From the NCBI GenBank assembly GCA_017592665.1, contig JAGFNW010000021.1:117986-181985 (forward strand): a DNA stretch of 64,000 nt, in the 5' to 3' direction. This document shows positions 15,892 through 24,654 of the stretch, piece by piece; position 1 is the first letter of the stretch, and each line of letters opens with the position of its first letter. This stretch comes from Streptosporangiaceae bacterium NEAU-GS5. GTDB lineage: Bacteria > Actinomycetota > Actinomycetes > Streptosporangiales > Streptosporangiaceae. The notes beneath the pieces were generated by a model. It was not told where the DNA came from and did not search any database. It saw nothing but the letters and a program-made list of their open reading frames with translations. Made by a program: the position numbers and the translations under genes.

Positions 15892-16975
15892 CGTGCTGCG
15901 CCTCCATCGGGTCGCCGGCGGACGCCGGTCGTGAGATCGACTCGCGGACGCGTAGGGGCATCGGGACCCGGTGGATCTCGCCCTGGTGATCGGTTTCCTC
16001 CTCGCGCCGCTCCATCTCCGCGAACAGGACGTCGACCGCCGTACGGCCGAGGTCGTAGTGGGGGAGCGCCACGGTGGTCAGCTTGGGGCGCATCCAGTCG
16101 GCCAGCGGGTGATCGTCGAACGAGACGACCGAGACGTCATCGGGCACCTTCAGCCCATAGTCGTCGAGCACCTGGTAGGCCCCGAGCGCGATCCGGTCGT
16201 TGAAGCAGATCAGCGCCTTCGGCCGGGCCGTCTCCAGCAGCTCGCGCGTAGCGGCGAGGCCGTATTCGGGCTGCCAGTCGCGGCAGACCCGGGCGCTCGC
16301 GATCTTGACTCCGGCCGCGTTCAGCTCCTCGCGGATGCCGAGGAGCCGCTCGACGGCCGCGACGCTGCCGGGGGGGATGTCGCGCCTGCCGGGGCCCGCG
16401 CCGATCAGGTGGATGCCGTCGCGATGCCCGGCGTCGAGCAGGGCGCGCGCGGCGGTGCGGCCGGCCTCGACCTCGTCCGGCACCACGGACGGCAGGGGGG
16501 AGGGCTGTCTCGGCAGGGCGTTGAGCAGCACGGCGGGTGCCGTGGTGATCGTCTTGGGCACCTTGATGGTCCGGGTGAACATGGCGGCCAGGATGATCCC
16601 GTCGACCTGGCGGTCGTGCATGGCCTGCAGCAGGCCGCGCTCGAGGTCGGGGTCGCCCTCGGTCTCACCGATGAACAGCATCACGCCGCGCGCTCGCGCC
16701 GCCTCCAGGGCGCCCTTGATCATGTCGCCGGCCAGCCGGGACGTCGCGACGGTGTCGGACACGAAGCCGATCGTCCGGGTCGTGCCCGTACGCAGGCCCA
16801 CAGAGACGATGTTGGGACGGTACTGCAGGTCGTCGGCGGCCTTGAGGACGCGCTGCGCCACGTCGTCGGAGATCCGCAGCTCTCGCCCGCGCCCGGACAG
16901 CACGAGGGATGCGGTGGTCGAGGAAACGCCGGCGATCTTGGCGACGTCGGCCAGGGTGACCCGTCGTGGGCTCAC
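15845..16975 (-). CDS. LacI-family transcriptional regulator (sugar cassette, divergent)
   Basis: The 376-residue protein has a LacI helix-turn-helix at the N-terminus (VTLADVAKIAGVSSTTASLVLSG) with hinge helix (RVLKAADDLQYRPN), then a periplasmic-binding-like core with FVSDTVATSRLAGDMIKGAL, ALICFNDRIALGAYQVLDDYG and SVVSFDDHPLADWMRPKLTT. It is divergent from the sugar-binding protein gene, and the region between carries a symmetrical operator at 17044-17063. It is therefore the likely repressor of the transporter operon and of itself. The effector should be the sugar carried. The last 47 bp overlap the convergent YciI-like gene. Confidence 0.9.
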   Translation of the reverse strand: MSPRRVTLADVAKIAGVSSTTASLVLSGRGRELRISDDVAQRVLKAADDLQYRPNIVSVGLRTGTTRTIGFVSDTVATSRLAGDMIKGALEAARARGVMLFIGETEGDPDLERGLLQAMHDRQVDGIILAAMFTRTIKVPKTITTAPAVLLNALPRQPSPLPSVVPDEVEAGRTAARALLDAGHRDGIHLIGAGPGRRDIPPGSVAAVERLLGIREELNAAGVKIASARVCRDWQPEYGLAATRELLETARPKALICFNDRIALGAYQVLDDYGLKVPDDVSVVSFDDHPLADWMRPKLTTVALPHYDLGRTAVDVLFAEMERREEETDHQGEIHRVPMPLRVRESISRPASAGDPMEAQHVSGAGLRESRGRDGR

Positions 16976-17008
16976 CGAACCTCCATATCTCAGCAGTGTT
17001 ACGGGGGG

Positions 17009-17037
17009 TTGACACCAAGGAGACGGATGGTGAGACT
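17009..17037 (+). promoter_or_regulatory. probable promoter of the sugar transport operon
   Basis: TTGACA at 17009-17014 is a perfect -35 box. Seventeen bases later GAGACT (17032-17037) is a modest -10 box. Transcription would begin near 17044, inside the LacI-type operator, which fits repression by blocking initiation. Confidence 0.5.
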
Positions 17038-17043
17038 ATCGCA

Positions 17044-17063
17044 TTGCTAATACGATTTAGCAA
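17044..17063. promoter_or_regulatory. LacI-family operator
   Basis: TTGCTAATACGATTTAGCAA is an inverted repeat with perfect 7-bp arms (TTGCTAA/TTAGCAA) and a CG step exactly at the centre, the hallmark of LacI/GalR operators. It lies between the divergent LacI gene and the binding-protein gene, 26 bp before the ATG of the latter. Either of the two LacI proteins encoded at the ends of the cassette could bind it. Confidence 0.75.
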
Positions 17064-17089
17064 CCTGCCCCTCATGGGAGGAGACGCGG

Positions 17090-18463
17090 ATGTCTCGTCG
17101 AGTTCGCCACCGCCGGCCTGGGAAACTGCTCGTCATCATGGCGGGAGGGGCACTGGCCGCCGCATGCGGCGGCCCCGGGACCGACACCTCGCAGACAGCG
17201 CCACAGACGGGGACCACGACCACATCCCTCTCGGCCGCGCCCACCTGCGGCACGGCGCCCATCACGGTCAACGCCTACTTCGAGACCGGCTTCCCGATGC
17301 CGAAGGCGCTGACCACAGAGTTCGCAAAACAGTATCCGAACGTCAAGTGGAACATCCGCGAGGACCAGTTCGCGGTGATCACCCAGAACGCGCCGCGCGT
17401 CCTCGCCGACGACCCGCCCGACCTCATGCGTCTTCCCCAGGTCTCCGAGCTGGTCAAAGACAACCTGCTGAAGAACCTCGACGGCTACGCCACCGCGTTC
17501 GGCTGGGACAAGTGGCCGCCCTCCCAGCTCCAGCAGCTCCGCCTCGGCCCTGGCGGCCGGCCCCGCGGCGAAGGCTCCCTGTACGCCATGGGTCTCAACT
17601 TCAGCATGACCGGCGTCTTCTACAACAAGAAGCTCGCCGCGAAGATCGGCATGTCGGCGCCGCCCGCCACGTTGGCCGAGCTCGACGACGCGCTGGCCAA
17701 GGCCAAGCAGGCGGGCATCACCCCGATCATGCAGTTCAACGGCGGCGCCACCGGTGGCCTTGCCTTCCCGCTGCAAGACCTGATGGCCTCCTACGGTCCG
17801 GCCGCCCCCATCAACGACTGGATCTTCCAGAAGCAGGGCGCCACGATCGACACCGCCACGAACCTCACCGCGACCCAGCACCTCGAAAAGTGGATCAAGG
17901 CCGGCTACTTCCAGAAGGACGTCAACGCGGTCGACTACGCCACGATGATGAGCCGGTTCATCGGCGGCGACGGCCTGTTCATGTTCGACGGCGACTGGGA
18001 GTCGGGCAACCTCGACAAGCAGATGGCCGGAAACGCCGGCTTCTTCCTGATGCCCCCGGCTCAGCAGGGCGGCAAGCGGGCCGCCATGTCGGCCCCTCTC
18101 ACGTACGGCATCAGCGCCAAGGCCAAGAACGCCGACTGCGCCGCGTTCTTCCTCAACTGGGTCGCGACCAACGACAAGGCCCGCGACATCGCGGTCGAAG
18201 TCGGCGGGTCACACCCGATGGGGCTGGCCGACGCGCACATGCCGGCCGTACAGCCGGGCACCGTCACCGAGAGCACGCTCGCGGCCGGCGCGCAGATCGG
18301 CAAGGACAACGGCGCCATGGACTTCATCGCCAACGCGACCGGCGCCATCTACGCCAAGAGCTGGACCCCGCAGCTGCAGAAGCTGGTCGCCGGCCAGCAG
18401 ACGCCCGAGGGGCTGCTGAAGTCCGTGCAGACCGACTACCAGAGCCAGGTCGGAGGGAGCTGA
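17090..18463 (+). CDS. ABC transporter sugar-binding lipoprotein
   Basis: The ATG at 17090 follows GGGAGGAG. The 457-residue product starts with a lipoprotein signal ending GALAAAC (Cys24) and is a family 1 extracellular solute-binding protein: VNAYFETGFPMPKALTTEFAKQYPNVKWNIRED near the start, YAMGLNFSMTGVFYNKKLAAKIGM in the cleft region and FMFDGDWESGN near 300. It should hold sugar outside the membrane and deliver it to the two permeases encoded next. No ATPase gene is in the operon; such systems in actinobacteria use a shared MsiK-type ATPase encoded elsewhere. The neighbouring GH68 gene suggests a fructosyl sugar. Confidence 0.9.
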   Translation: MSRRVRHRRPGKLLVIMAGGALAAACGGPGTDTSQTAPQTGTTTTSLSAAPTCGTAPITVNAYFETGFPMPKALTTEFAKQYPNVKWNIREDQFAVITQNAPRVLADDPPDLMRLPQVSELVKDNLLKNLDGYATAFGWDKWPPSQLQQLRLGPGGRPRGEGSLYAMGLNFSMTGVFYNKKLAAKIGMSAPPATLAELDDALAKAKQAGITPIMQFNGGATGGLAFPLQDLMASYGPAAPINDWIFQKQGATIDTATNLTATQHLEKWIKAGYFQKDVNAVDYATMMSRFIGGDGLFMFDGDWESGNLDKQMAGNAGFFLMPPAQQGGKRAAMSAPLTYGISAKAKNADCAAFFLNWVATNDKARDIAVEVGGSHPMGLADAHMPAVQPGTVTESTLAAGAQIGKDNGAMDFIANATGAIYAKSWTPQLQKLVAGQQTPEGLLKSVQTDYQSQVGGS

Positions 18464-18466
18464 GCC

Positions 18467-19396
18467 TTGGCGGCACAGCCGACTGCCGGCCGCTCCCGGC
18501 GCGAGCGCCGGCCGGCCCGGGCGGGACTGCGCACGTCCCGCCTGGTCGGCTGGCTCTTCGTCGCTCCAGCGCTCGCCTTCTACGCGGTCTTCGTGCTGCG
18601 GCCGATCCTGCTGACGCTCCAGTATTCGCTGTACGAATGGGACGGCATCGGCCCGTCCAGCTGGGTCGGGCTCGGCAACTACGGCGCGGTGTTCACCGAT
18701 CCCGACCTGTTCGACGCCGTGCTCAACGCGGTCAAGCTGATCGCGTTCTTCAGCGCGATCCCGGTGCTGCTGGGCCTGGCGATCGCCTCGACCATCCGGC
18801 GGATCGCGGCCAGCAGGCTCGCCCTGGTGGCCCGGACCGTCATCTTCCTGCCGCAGGTCATCCCGCTGGTCGCGGCCGGCATCGCGTGGAGCTGGCTGCT
18901 GTCGTCGACCGGGGTGATCAACCAGTTGCTCACGCGACTCGGTCTCGGTGGCGTGACCCGCGCCTGGCTGGGCGACTTCTCCACTGCGCTGCCCGCGGTC
19001 GGCGTGATCGGCGCATGGGTCCTGCTGGGCCTGTGCACGCTGCTCCTGCTGGCGGGCATGAGCAAAATCGACCCCGCCCTCTATGAGGCCGCGCGGATGG
19101 ACGGGGCCGGCCCGATCCGCGAGTTCGTCTCGATCACCGTGCCCAGCCTGCGCCAGGAGATCGGGGTGTGCGTCACGGTGACGGTGATCGCGGCCCTGGC
19201 GACGTTCGACATCGTCTACATCGCGACGCAGGGCGGCCCGGGCAACGCGACCATGGTGCCCGGCCTCGAGATCTACTATCTGGCCTTCTCCGAACGCGAG
19301 GTGGGCATGGCCTCGGCGCTCGCCGTCGTGCTCATGGTGCTCGTGCTCGCCTGCTCGCTTCCCATCCAGTGGCTGACCAGGGACCGGTCCTCATGA
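18467..19396 (+). CDS. ABC sugar permease (MalF type)
   Basis: Translation probably begins at the TTG at 18467, which follows GGAGGGAG located across the stop of the previous gene. The 309-residue protein has six membrane segments and the cytoplasmic EAA loop EAARMDGAGPIREFVSITVPSL (about 205-226), which contacts the ATPase. The start VGWLFVAPALAFYAVFVLRPILLTLQYSLYEWDG is typical of the MalF/UgpA class. It forms the pore with the second permease, whose start overlaps its stop by ATGA. Confidence 0.9.
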   Translation: MAAQPTAGRSRRERRPARAGLRTSRLVGWLFVAPALAFYAVFVLRPILLTLQYSLYEWDGIGPSSWVGLGNYGAVFTDPDLFDAVLNAVKLIAFFSAIPVLLGLAIASTIRRIAASRLALVARTVIFLPQVIPLVAAGIAWSWLLSSTGVINQLLTRLGLGGVTRAWLGDFSTALPAVGVIGAWVLLGLCTLLLLAGMSKIDPALYEAARMDGAGPIREFVSITVPSLRQEIGVCVTVTVIAALATFDIVYIATQGGPGNATMVPGLEIYYLAFSEREVGMASALAVVLMVLVLACSLPIQWLTRDRSS

Positions 19397-20217
19397 TCGT
19401 CGGACGCCGTGAGGCCTGGACCGGCCGAGTGCTGCTCATCCTGCTGATGGCCGTCACTTTGCTGCCGTTCGTCAGCCTGTTCGTCACAGCCCTGCACCCC
19501 TCCGGCACCTATCCGCCCGGCCTCGACTGGCCGGCCCAGCCCCGCTGGGGCAACTTCGCCGACGCCTTCCAATCGGCACGGATGGGGGAGTTGCTGAAGT
19601 CGAGCACGCTCATCGTGCTCGGCGTGGTGCCGCTGTCGCTGGTGCTCGCGACCATGGCCGGCTTCGCCATCGGACACCTGCGGATGGCCGGCCGGAACCT
19701 CGTGTTCCTGGTCTTCGTGCTCGGCCTGACGCTGCCGTTCGAGGGCATCATCACCCCGCTGTACTACCAGGTGCGCGACATGGGCCTGCTGAACACGCGG
19801 TGGGCCATCATCCTGCCGCTCATCGGGCTCTTCATGCCGTTCTCGGTCTTCTGGATGCGCGCCCACTTCGTGAACATGCCCGAAGAGCTGTCGGAGAGCG
19901 CCCGGATGGACGGCGCGAACGTGTGGCAGCTGTTCTGGCGCATCCACGTCCCCCTTGCCATGCCGGCCATCTCGTCGCTGGCCATCCTGCTGTTCCTGTG
20001 GACGTGGAACCAGTTCCTGCTGGCCATCGTGCTGGTCGACGACCCGTTGAAACGCACCATGTCCGGCGCGCTCGGGGCCTTCCAGGGGCAGTGGGGCACC
20101 GACATCCCCCTGCTGTGCGCCGGGTCGCTGCTGATCCTCGCGCCCACGCTCGTCATCTTCCTCATCTTCCAGCGCAGGTTCGTCACGGCCCTGCTTCAGG
20201 GCTCGCTGAAAGGCTGA
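19393..20217 (+). CDS. ABC sugar permease (MalG type)
   Basis: The start at 19393 overlaps the previous stop (ATGA). The 274-residue protein has six membrane segments, the MalG-type opening LLMAVTLLPFVSLFVTALHPSG, and the EAA-like loop ESARMDGANVWQLFWRIHVPLAMPAI (about 172-198). It pairs with the upstream permease. The GH68 gene begins 1 bp after its stop, so the four genes and the following LacI gene make one translationally linked operon. Confidence 0.9.
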   Translation: MIVGRREAWTGRVLLILLMAVTLLPFVSLFVTALHPSGTYPPGLDWPAQPRWGNFADAFQSARMGELLKSSTLIVLGVVPLSLVLATMAGFAIGHLRMAGRNLVFLVFVLGLTLPFEGIITPLYYQVRDMGLLNTRWAIILPLIGLFMPFSVFWMRAHFVNMPEELSESARMDGANVWQLFWRIHVPLAMPAISSLAILLFLWTWNQFLLAIVLVDDPLKRTMSGALGAFQGQWGTDIPLLCAGSLLILAPTLVIFLIFQRRFVTALLQGSLKG

Positions 20218-20218
20218 C

Positions 20219-21331
20219 ATGACAACGCTGTGGACACAGCGCCACCTCGACCTGCTCATTGAGGAGCCCACCACGACGGCGCCGCTCGCCGGTCCTGTGG
20301 GTCGCGTGCTCGCGGACGACGATGTCTGGGACATGTGGCCCATCCAGGACGAAGACGGATCAGTGGCCGTGCTCTGCGGCCAGGAGCTGTGGATGGCCCT
20401 GGCGGCACCGGCCGTCGGCCATCCCGAGGAGCGCCACGACGTGGCCAGGATCCGGCTGCTCACGACGGACGGCCACGGCTGGAAGGACCGGGGACCCGTG
20501 TTCGCCGACGGCGTCTCGCTGGGCAGTCGCGAATGGTCCGGCTCGGCCGTGCGCCGCCCGGACGGCACGGTGTCGGTGTTCTACACGGCCGCCGGTCACC
20601 GCGGCGAGGCGCGCAGGACATTCGTCCAGCGCGTCGCCGAGGCACAGCTGAAACTCGTCGCCGGTGACGGCGGTCCCCAGCTGGATCAGCACGCCGACCA
20701 TCGGGAGGTGCTGCGTTCGGACGGAGGGACGTATCTGCTCGCGGACGAAGTCGACGGGGGACCGGGGCGGATCCGGGCTTTTCGCGATCCCGGCTGGTTC
20801 CGCGACCCGGCCGACGGGCGCGAATACCTGCTCGTCGCCGCATCCGTCCCATGGCGGGACCGTTTCATGGGCGCCGTCGCCCTGGCCGGGGCGGCGGGTG
20901 ACGGCTGGGCGCTGCAGCCTCCGCTGGTGGTGGCCGACGGTGTCAACCACGAAATCGAACGGCCGCACATCGTCGTGCACAACGGCTCGTACTACCTGTT
21001 CTTCACGACGCAGCGGCAATCCTTCCACCCCCCGGACAGCGCCCCCACCGGCCTGTACGGCTTCGCCGCGGCCGGCCTGACCGGTCCGTACGAGCCGCTC
21101 AACGGCTCGGGGCTGGTGATCCGCAATCCGCAGGACGAGCCGGATCTGGCATACGCGTGGCTGGTCGTGCCCGATCTGCGGGTGGTGAGCTTTCTCAACT
21201 ACCGTGCGACAGATGGCCGGTATCCATGGCAGGCGCCGGAGGCCGCGGCGCGGCATGCCTTCGGCGGCACGTTCGCGCCGATTCTTCAGCTGATCCTTGA
21301 TGGAGGCCGCATCGCTAAACTGCGCCTATGA
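20219..21331 (+). CDS. GH68-family fructan/sucrose-active enzyme, no signal peptide
   Basis: The 370-residue protein shows the GH68 five-blade propeller motifs and all three catalytic positions: nucleophile Asp38 in VWDMWP, transition-state Asp190 in AFRDPGWF, and acid/base Glu247 in IERPHIV; EWSGS at 105-109 is also kept. GH68 enzymes (levansucrase, inulosucrase, beta-fructofuranosidase) are normally secreted. This one begins MTTLWTQRHLDLL with no signal peptide and follows an importer directly, so hydrolysis of an imported fructosyl sugar inside the cell is the natural reading. It is shorter than the usual 420-450 residues. Related folds (GH32, GH43) are less likely. Confidence 0.75.
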   Translation: MTTLWTQRHLDLLIEEPTTTAPLAGPVGRVLADDDVWDMWPIQDEDGSVAVLCGQELWMALAAPAVGHPEERHDVARIRLLTTDGHGWKDRGPVFADGVSLGSREWSGSAVRRPDGTVSVFYTAAGHRGEARRTFVQRVAEAQLKLVAGDGGPQLDQHADHREVLRSDGGTYLLADEVDGGPGRIRAFRDPGWFRDPADGREYLLVAASVPWRDRFMGAVALAGAAGDGWALQPPLVVADGVNHEIERPHIVVHNGSYYLFFTTQRQSFHPPDSAPTGLYGFAAAGLTGPYEPLNGSGLVIRNPQDEPDLAYAWLVVPDLRVVSFLNYRATDGRYPWQAPEAAARHAFGGTFAPILQLILDGGRIAKLRL

Positions 21332-22362
21332 CCGTCATGGGGGAAAGCTCCCCTTCCGGTGAGATGCCGCCGACCATCGCGCAGCTCGCCGAACTGGCCG
21401 GGGTGTCCATGGCGACCGTCTCGAAAGTAGTGAACGGCCGGTCCCAGGTGGCGCCGGAGACCCGCGCCATGATCGAAGGCCTCATCCGCGAACACGGATA
21501 CCGCCGGCAACGACGCCGCATCACACCTGCGGCCGCCGTCGAAGTGGTCTTCCACGAACTGGCCGGCGACTATCCCGTGGAGATCATCAGAGGCGCCGGC
21601 CAGGTCGTCCGCGACCACCACATGGCCCTCATGGTCTCCGAACTCCAAGGCCGTCACACGCCCGGCAGCGACTGGATCGAAGACCTGCTCCGCCGCCGCC
21701 CCGCAGGCGTCATCACGGTCTTCTCCGGCCTCACCCCCGACCAGCGTGAACGGCTCGCGCACCGCGAGATCGCGCTCGTCGTCCTGGATCCGACCGGCGA
21801 GCCCGGCCGCGGCGTTCCCTCTGTGGGGGCCGGCAACTGGAACGGCGGCCTCGCGGCCGCCCATCACCTGCTGGACCTCGGGCACCGCCGGATCGCCATC
21901 ATCACCGGCTCCGCCGACGCCATGTCCAGCCGCGCCCGGCTCGACGGCTACCGCGCGGCCCTGGACACGGCCGGTGTCCCCGTCGATCCGGCTCTCATCT
22001 GCCAGGGCGACTTCCAGATTGAAGACGGCCTCACCCACACACGCCGGCTACTCGCCCTTCCCGACCCGCCCACCGCCATCTTCGCCTGCAACGACGGCGA
22101 GGCGATCGGCGTCTATCGCGCCGCCCACGAGCTCGGCGTACGCATCCCGGATGATCTGAGCGTCGTCGGGTTCGACGACATGCCTCCGGTGCGCTGGCTC
22201 ATTCCGCCGCTGACCACGGTCCGTCAGCCCCTCAGCGAGATGGCGGCGGCGGCAACCGCCATGCTGATCACTCTCATCAACGGCGAACCGCTCGCCCAGA
22301 ACCGCATCGAATTCGCCACCGAACTCGTGGTCCGAAGCAGCACGGCCGGGCCTTTGGTCTGA
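21328..22362 (+). CDS. LacI-family regulator, last gene of the sugar operon
   Basis: The ATG overlaps the GH68 stop (ATGA). The 344-residue protein has the LacI reading head PTIAQLAELAGVSMATVSKVVNGRSQVAPETRAMIEGLIREHGY and a sugar-binding core with AIFACNDGEAIGVYRAAHELGVRIPDDLSVVGFDDMPPVRWLIPPLTTVRQP. Being inside the operon, it should respond to a sugar made or carried by these proteins. Two LacI regulators for one cassette is uncommon; one may act on distant genes. Confidence 0.9.
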   Translation: MTVMGESSPSGEMPPTIAQLAELAGVSMATVSKVVNGRSQVAPETRAMIEGLIREHGYRRQRRRITPAAAVEVVFHELAGDYPVEIIRGAGQVVRDHHMALMVSELQGRHTPGSDWIEDLLRRRPAGVITVFSGLTPDQRERLAHREIALVVLDPTGEPGRGVPSVGAGNWNGGLAAAHHLLDLGHRRIAIITGSADAMSSRARLDGYRAALDTAGVPVDPALICQGDFQIEDGLTHTRRLLALPDPPTAIFACNDGEAIGVYRAAHELGVRIPDDLSVVGFDDMPPVRWLIPPLTTVRQPLSEMAAAATAMLITLINGEPLAQNRIEFATELVVRSSTAGPLV

Positions 22363-22422
22363 TGAGTGGGCGGTGTCGGTGCGACACTGAGGGCATCGAT
22401 CTCCTGAATCAAGGCGGGTGGA

Positions 22423-24603
22423 ATGCCGCGCTGGGTGAAGCTGGCGATCGCCGCCGTGGTGCCGTCAGTGGCCGGGGCGTTGGCCTGGTGGATATGCGCG
22501 ACACGGGGGCTCGGCCTCGATGTGACGAGCATCGTTGTGGGCTTGATCGTGCTGCTCCCCGCGACCCCACTGGGCATCTGGGCCAGCCAGGCGCAACCCG
22601 GCGCTGATGCCCGCACCATCGCGCCGCCTGCGTCACCTGCCGCTCCCGCGCTTATCGGCGATCTGCCGCGTGCCCCGAGGGCATACCAGCCGCGCCGGGA
22701 CCTGCACGATCGCATCGAGAAGGCGCTGGCCGACACCCGGCCCGCGGTCTGCGCACTGGCAGGCGGACGCGGGGTCGGCAAGACCCACCTGGCCGCGGCC
22801 TGCGCCCTTGACTACCTGGCTCGCCGGATCCCGGTGGCCTGGCTGCACGCCGAGACCCCTGAGCAACTGCGTGGCTCGCTCGACCTGATGGCCGCGGAGC
22901 TGGGGTTACGCAGCGACACCGACGACGCCGACGCGGTCGCCCGCAAGATAAGGATCTGGCTGGGTCAGCGGCCGGATCCCTGCCTGGTCGTGTTCGACAA
23001 CGCCGTCGACCCCGACGCGCTCGCTCCCGTGCTGCCCGCTCACGGTCCCGCCCGCGTACTGATCACCACCAACTACCACTCCTTCGAACGCGTCGCGACC
23101 CTGATCCCTGTCGACCGCTTCACCACACGGGAGGCGCTGGCCTACATGCGGGGCCGGCTCGATCGGGACGTCGATTGGGACGACGCCGACGCCGGACGGC
23201 TCGTGGAAGAACTCGACCGGCTGCCGCTGGCCCTGTCGATCGCCGCCGCCGCGCTCATCGGCCCTCCCCGGTCGTCCATGGCGTCCTATCTCCTGCGGCT
23301 CCGGGCCACCTCGATCGATGTGCTGTTGGAGCGGCCGCAGGGTGAGCCGTATCCCACGGGGGTCGGCCAAGCGATCATGCTGTCGGCCGGGCGGGCCGAC
23401 GTGGCGGCACGTCGCCTGCTCGGCGAGTTGTCGCTGTTGTCGGCATCCGGCGTCGCCCTCAACCTGTTCGGCACGGACCTCGATACGAGCGGCGCCTTGT
23501 CCGAGCTCGCCACCGGGTCACTGGTGACGTTCAGCCGTGACAACACCACCGTGTACGTGCACCGGCTGGTCCGCCGGGCCGTACGGGACCAGGCGGCACG
23601 GGACGGCACACTGGCCGGGTTGATCGAGGCGGCGGCCGACCGGCTGGGGGTGAGCATCCACGCCATCGCGGACAAGGACACCTGGCGGGAGTTTCCCACG
23701 ATCATGGCGACAGCCGACCACGCGGCGGCCCTGTGGCAGGCGGTGGAACAGCTTCCCGACCAGCCGGCCGCCCAGGCTGTGGCCGAACTCGTGCTCCGCG
23801 TTCAGCACGCGGTGGCCCGTCATCTGCTCTACCTGAACGACGATCTGCGCGCCATCCCGATAGCCGAGGCGCTCGCCGCCGGATATGCCGAACGTTTTGG
23901 ACCCGATGATCCTGGCACGCTCAGCGCTCTGATCACCCTGGCGCGCACCTACGAGACGACCGACGTGGCCAGGAGCCTCGAACTGCATGAGCATGTACTG
24001 GCCGAACGCATCCGGGTTCTCGGAGACGATCACCTGGACACATTGTGGTCGCGTGGCGCGGCGGCAGCGGCCCACGGCCGGGCAGGCCGCATCGGCCAGG
24101 CGCTGGACCTGCTGGAACTGGTCGTCGCCGACCAGGAACGGCTGCTCCCGGCCGACCATCCGGCGCTCATGCAGACGCGTTTCTCCCAAGCGGCGCTCAC
24201 GATCGACGCAGGAGACGCGGACCTCGGCGCCACTCGATTCGCGCGGCTGGCCGCCGATCAGGAGCGCTTGTTCGGCCCCGACGATCCCGACGTGCAGGTC
24301 ATCCGCGGGCATGTCGCGCGGGCGTACGTGGCGGCCGGGCGGCCCGATGAGGCGATCGCGCTGTACGAGCGGGTCATCGTCGATCAGGAACGCATTATCG
24401 GTGCCGAACATCCGGACACGATGATCACCCGGCACGGCCTGGCCGCGGCCTACCAGGCAGCGGGAAGGATCGAGGACGCGATCGCCGAGTACGGCCGGGC
24501 CGTCACGGGCTTCGAGGCGACCTTGGGACCCGAGCATTCACTGAGCAGATCGGCGCGGACGGAATTGGAGCGCCTTCCAGCGGCCCAGGAAACCCATGCG
24601 TGA
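22423..24603 (+). CDS. membrane-anchored NB-ARC/STAND ATPase with TPR tail
   Basis: The 726-residue protein begins with two hydrophobic helices (about 7-27 and 33-52). A STAND-type ATPase follows: P-loop GGRGVGKTHLA near 110, Walker B LVVFDNAVD near 190, sensor GPARVLITTN and the GxP-like LPLAL near 270. The rest (about 470-726) consists of tetratricopeptide repeats of the kinesin-light-chain type (ERLFGPDDPDVQVIRGHVARAY, ERIIGAEHPDTMITRHGLAAAY). Such proteins are signal-sensing switches in actinobacteria; some take part in phage defence, but no effector domain or partner is visible here apart from the membrane helices. It stands alone. Confidence 0.8.
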   Translation: MPRWVKLAIAAVVPSVAGALAWWICATRGLGLDVTSIVVGLIVLLPATPLGIWASQAQPGADARTIAPPASPAAPALIGDLPRAPRAYQPRRDLHDRIEKALADTRPAVCALAGGRGVGKTHLAAACALDYLARRIPVAWLHAETPEQLRGSLDLMAAELGLRSDTDDADAVARKIRIWLGQRPDPCLVVFDNAVDPDALAPVLPAHGPARVLITTNYHSFERVATLIPVDRFTTREALAYMRGRLDRDVDWDDADAGRLVEELDRLPLALSIAAAALIGPPRSSMASYLLRLRATSIDVLLERPQGEPYPTGVGQAIMLSAGRADVAARRLLGELSLLSASGVALNLFGTDLDTSGALSELATGSLVTFSRDNTTVYVHRLVRRAVRDQAARDGTLAGLIEAAADRLGVSIHAIADKDTWREFPTIMATADHAAALWQAVEQLPDQPAAQAVAELVLRVQHAVARHLLYLNDDLRAIPIAEALAAGYAERFGPDDPGTLSALITLARTYETTDVARSLELHEHVLAERIRVLGDDHLDTLWSRGAAAAAHGRAGRIGQALDLLELVVADQERLLPADHPALMQTRFSQAALTIDAGDADLGATRFARLAADQERLFGPDDPDVQVIRGHVARAYVAAGRPDEAIALYERVIVDQERIIGAEHPDTMITRHGLAAAYQAAGRIEDAIAEYGRAVTGFEATLGPEHSLSRSARTELERLPAAQETHA

Positions 24604-24654
24604 GGCCTCGCGGACGTTGACCCTGGCAATGTCGATCGGCGGTCCGAGCAGGCG

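Noticed and set aside
16966..19086. A 706-codon open frame on the plus strand across the LacI-binding protein-permease region
   Set aside because: It is out of frame with the binding protein and permease, which have clear domains. Its product is Arg/Pro/His-rich without any motif, the usual shadow of GC-rich genes.
19276..20568. A 430-codon minus-strand frame antisense to the second permease and GH68 gene
   Set aside because: Very polar, repetitive in Gln/His/Asp/Glu, no motif. The plus strand carries the real genes.
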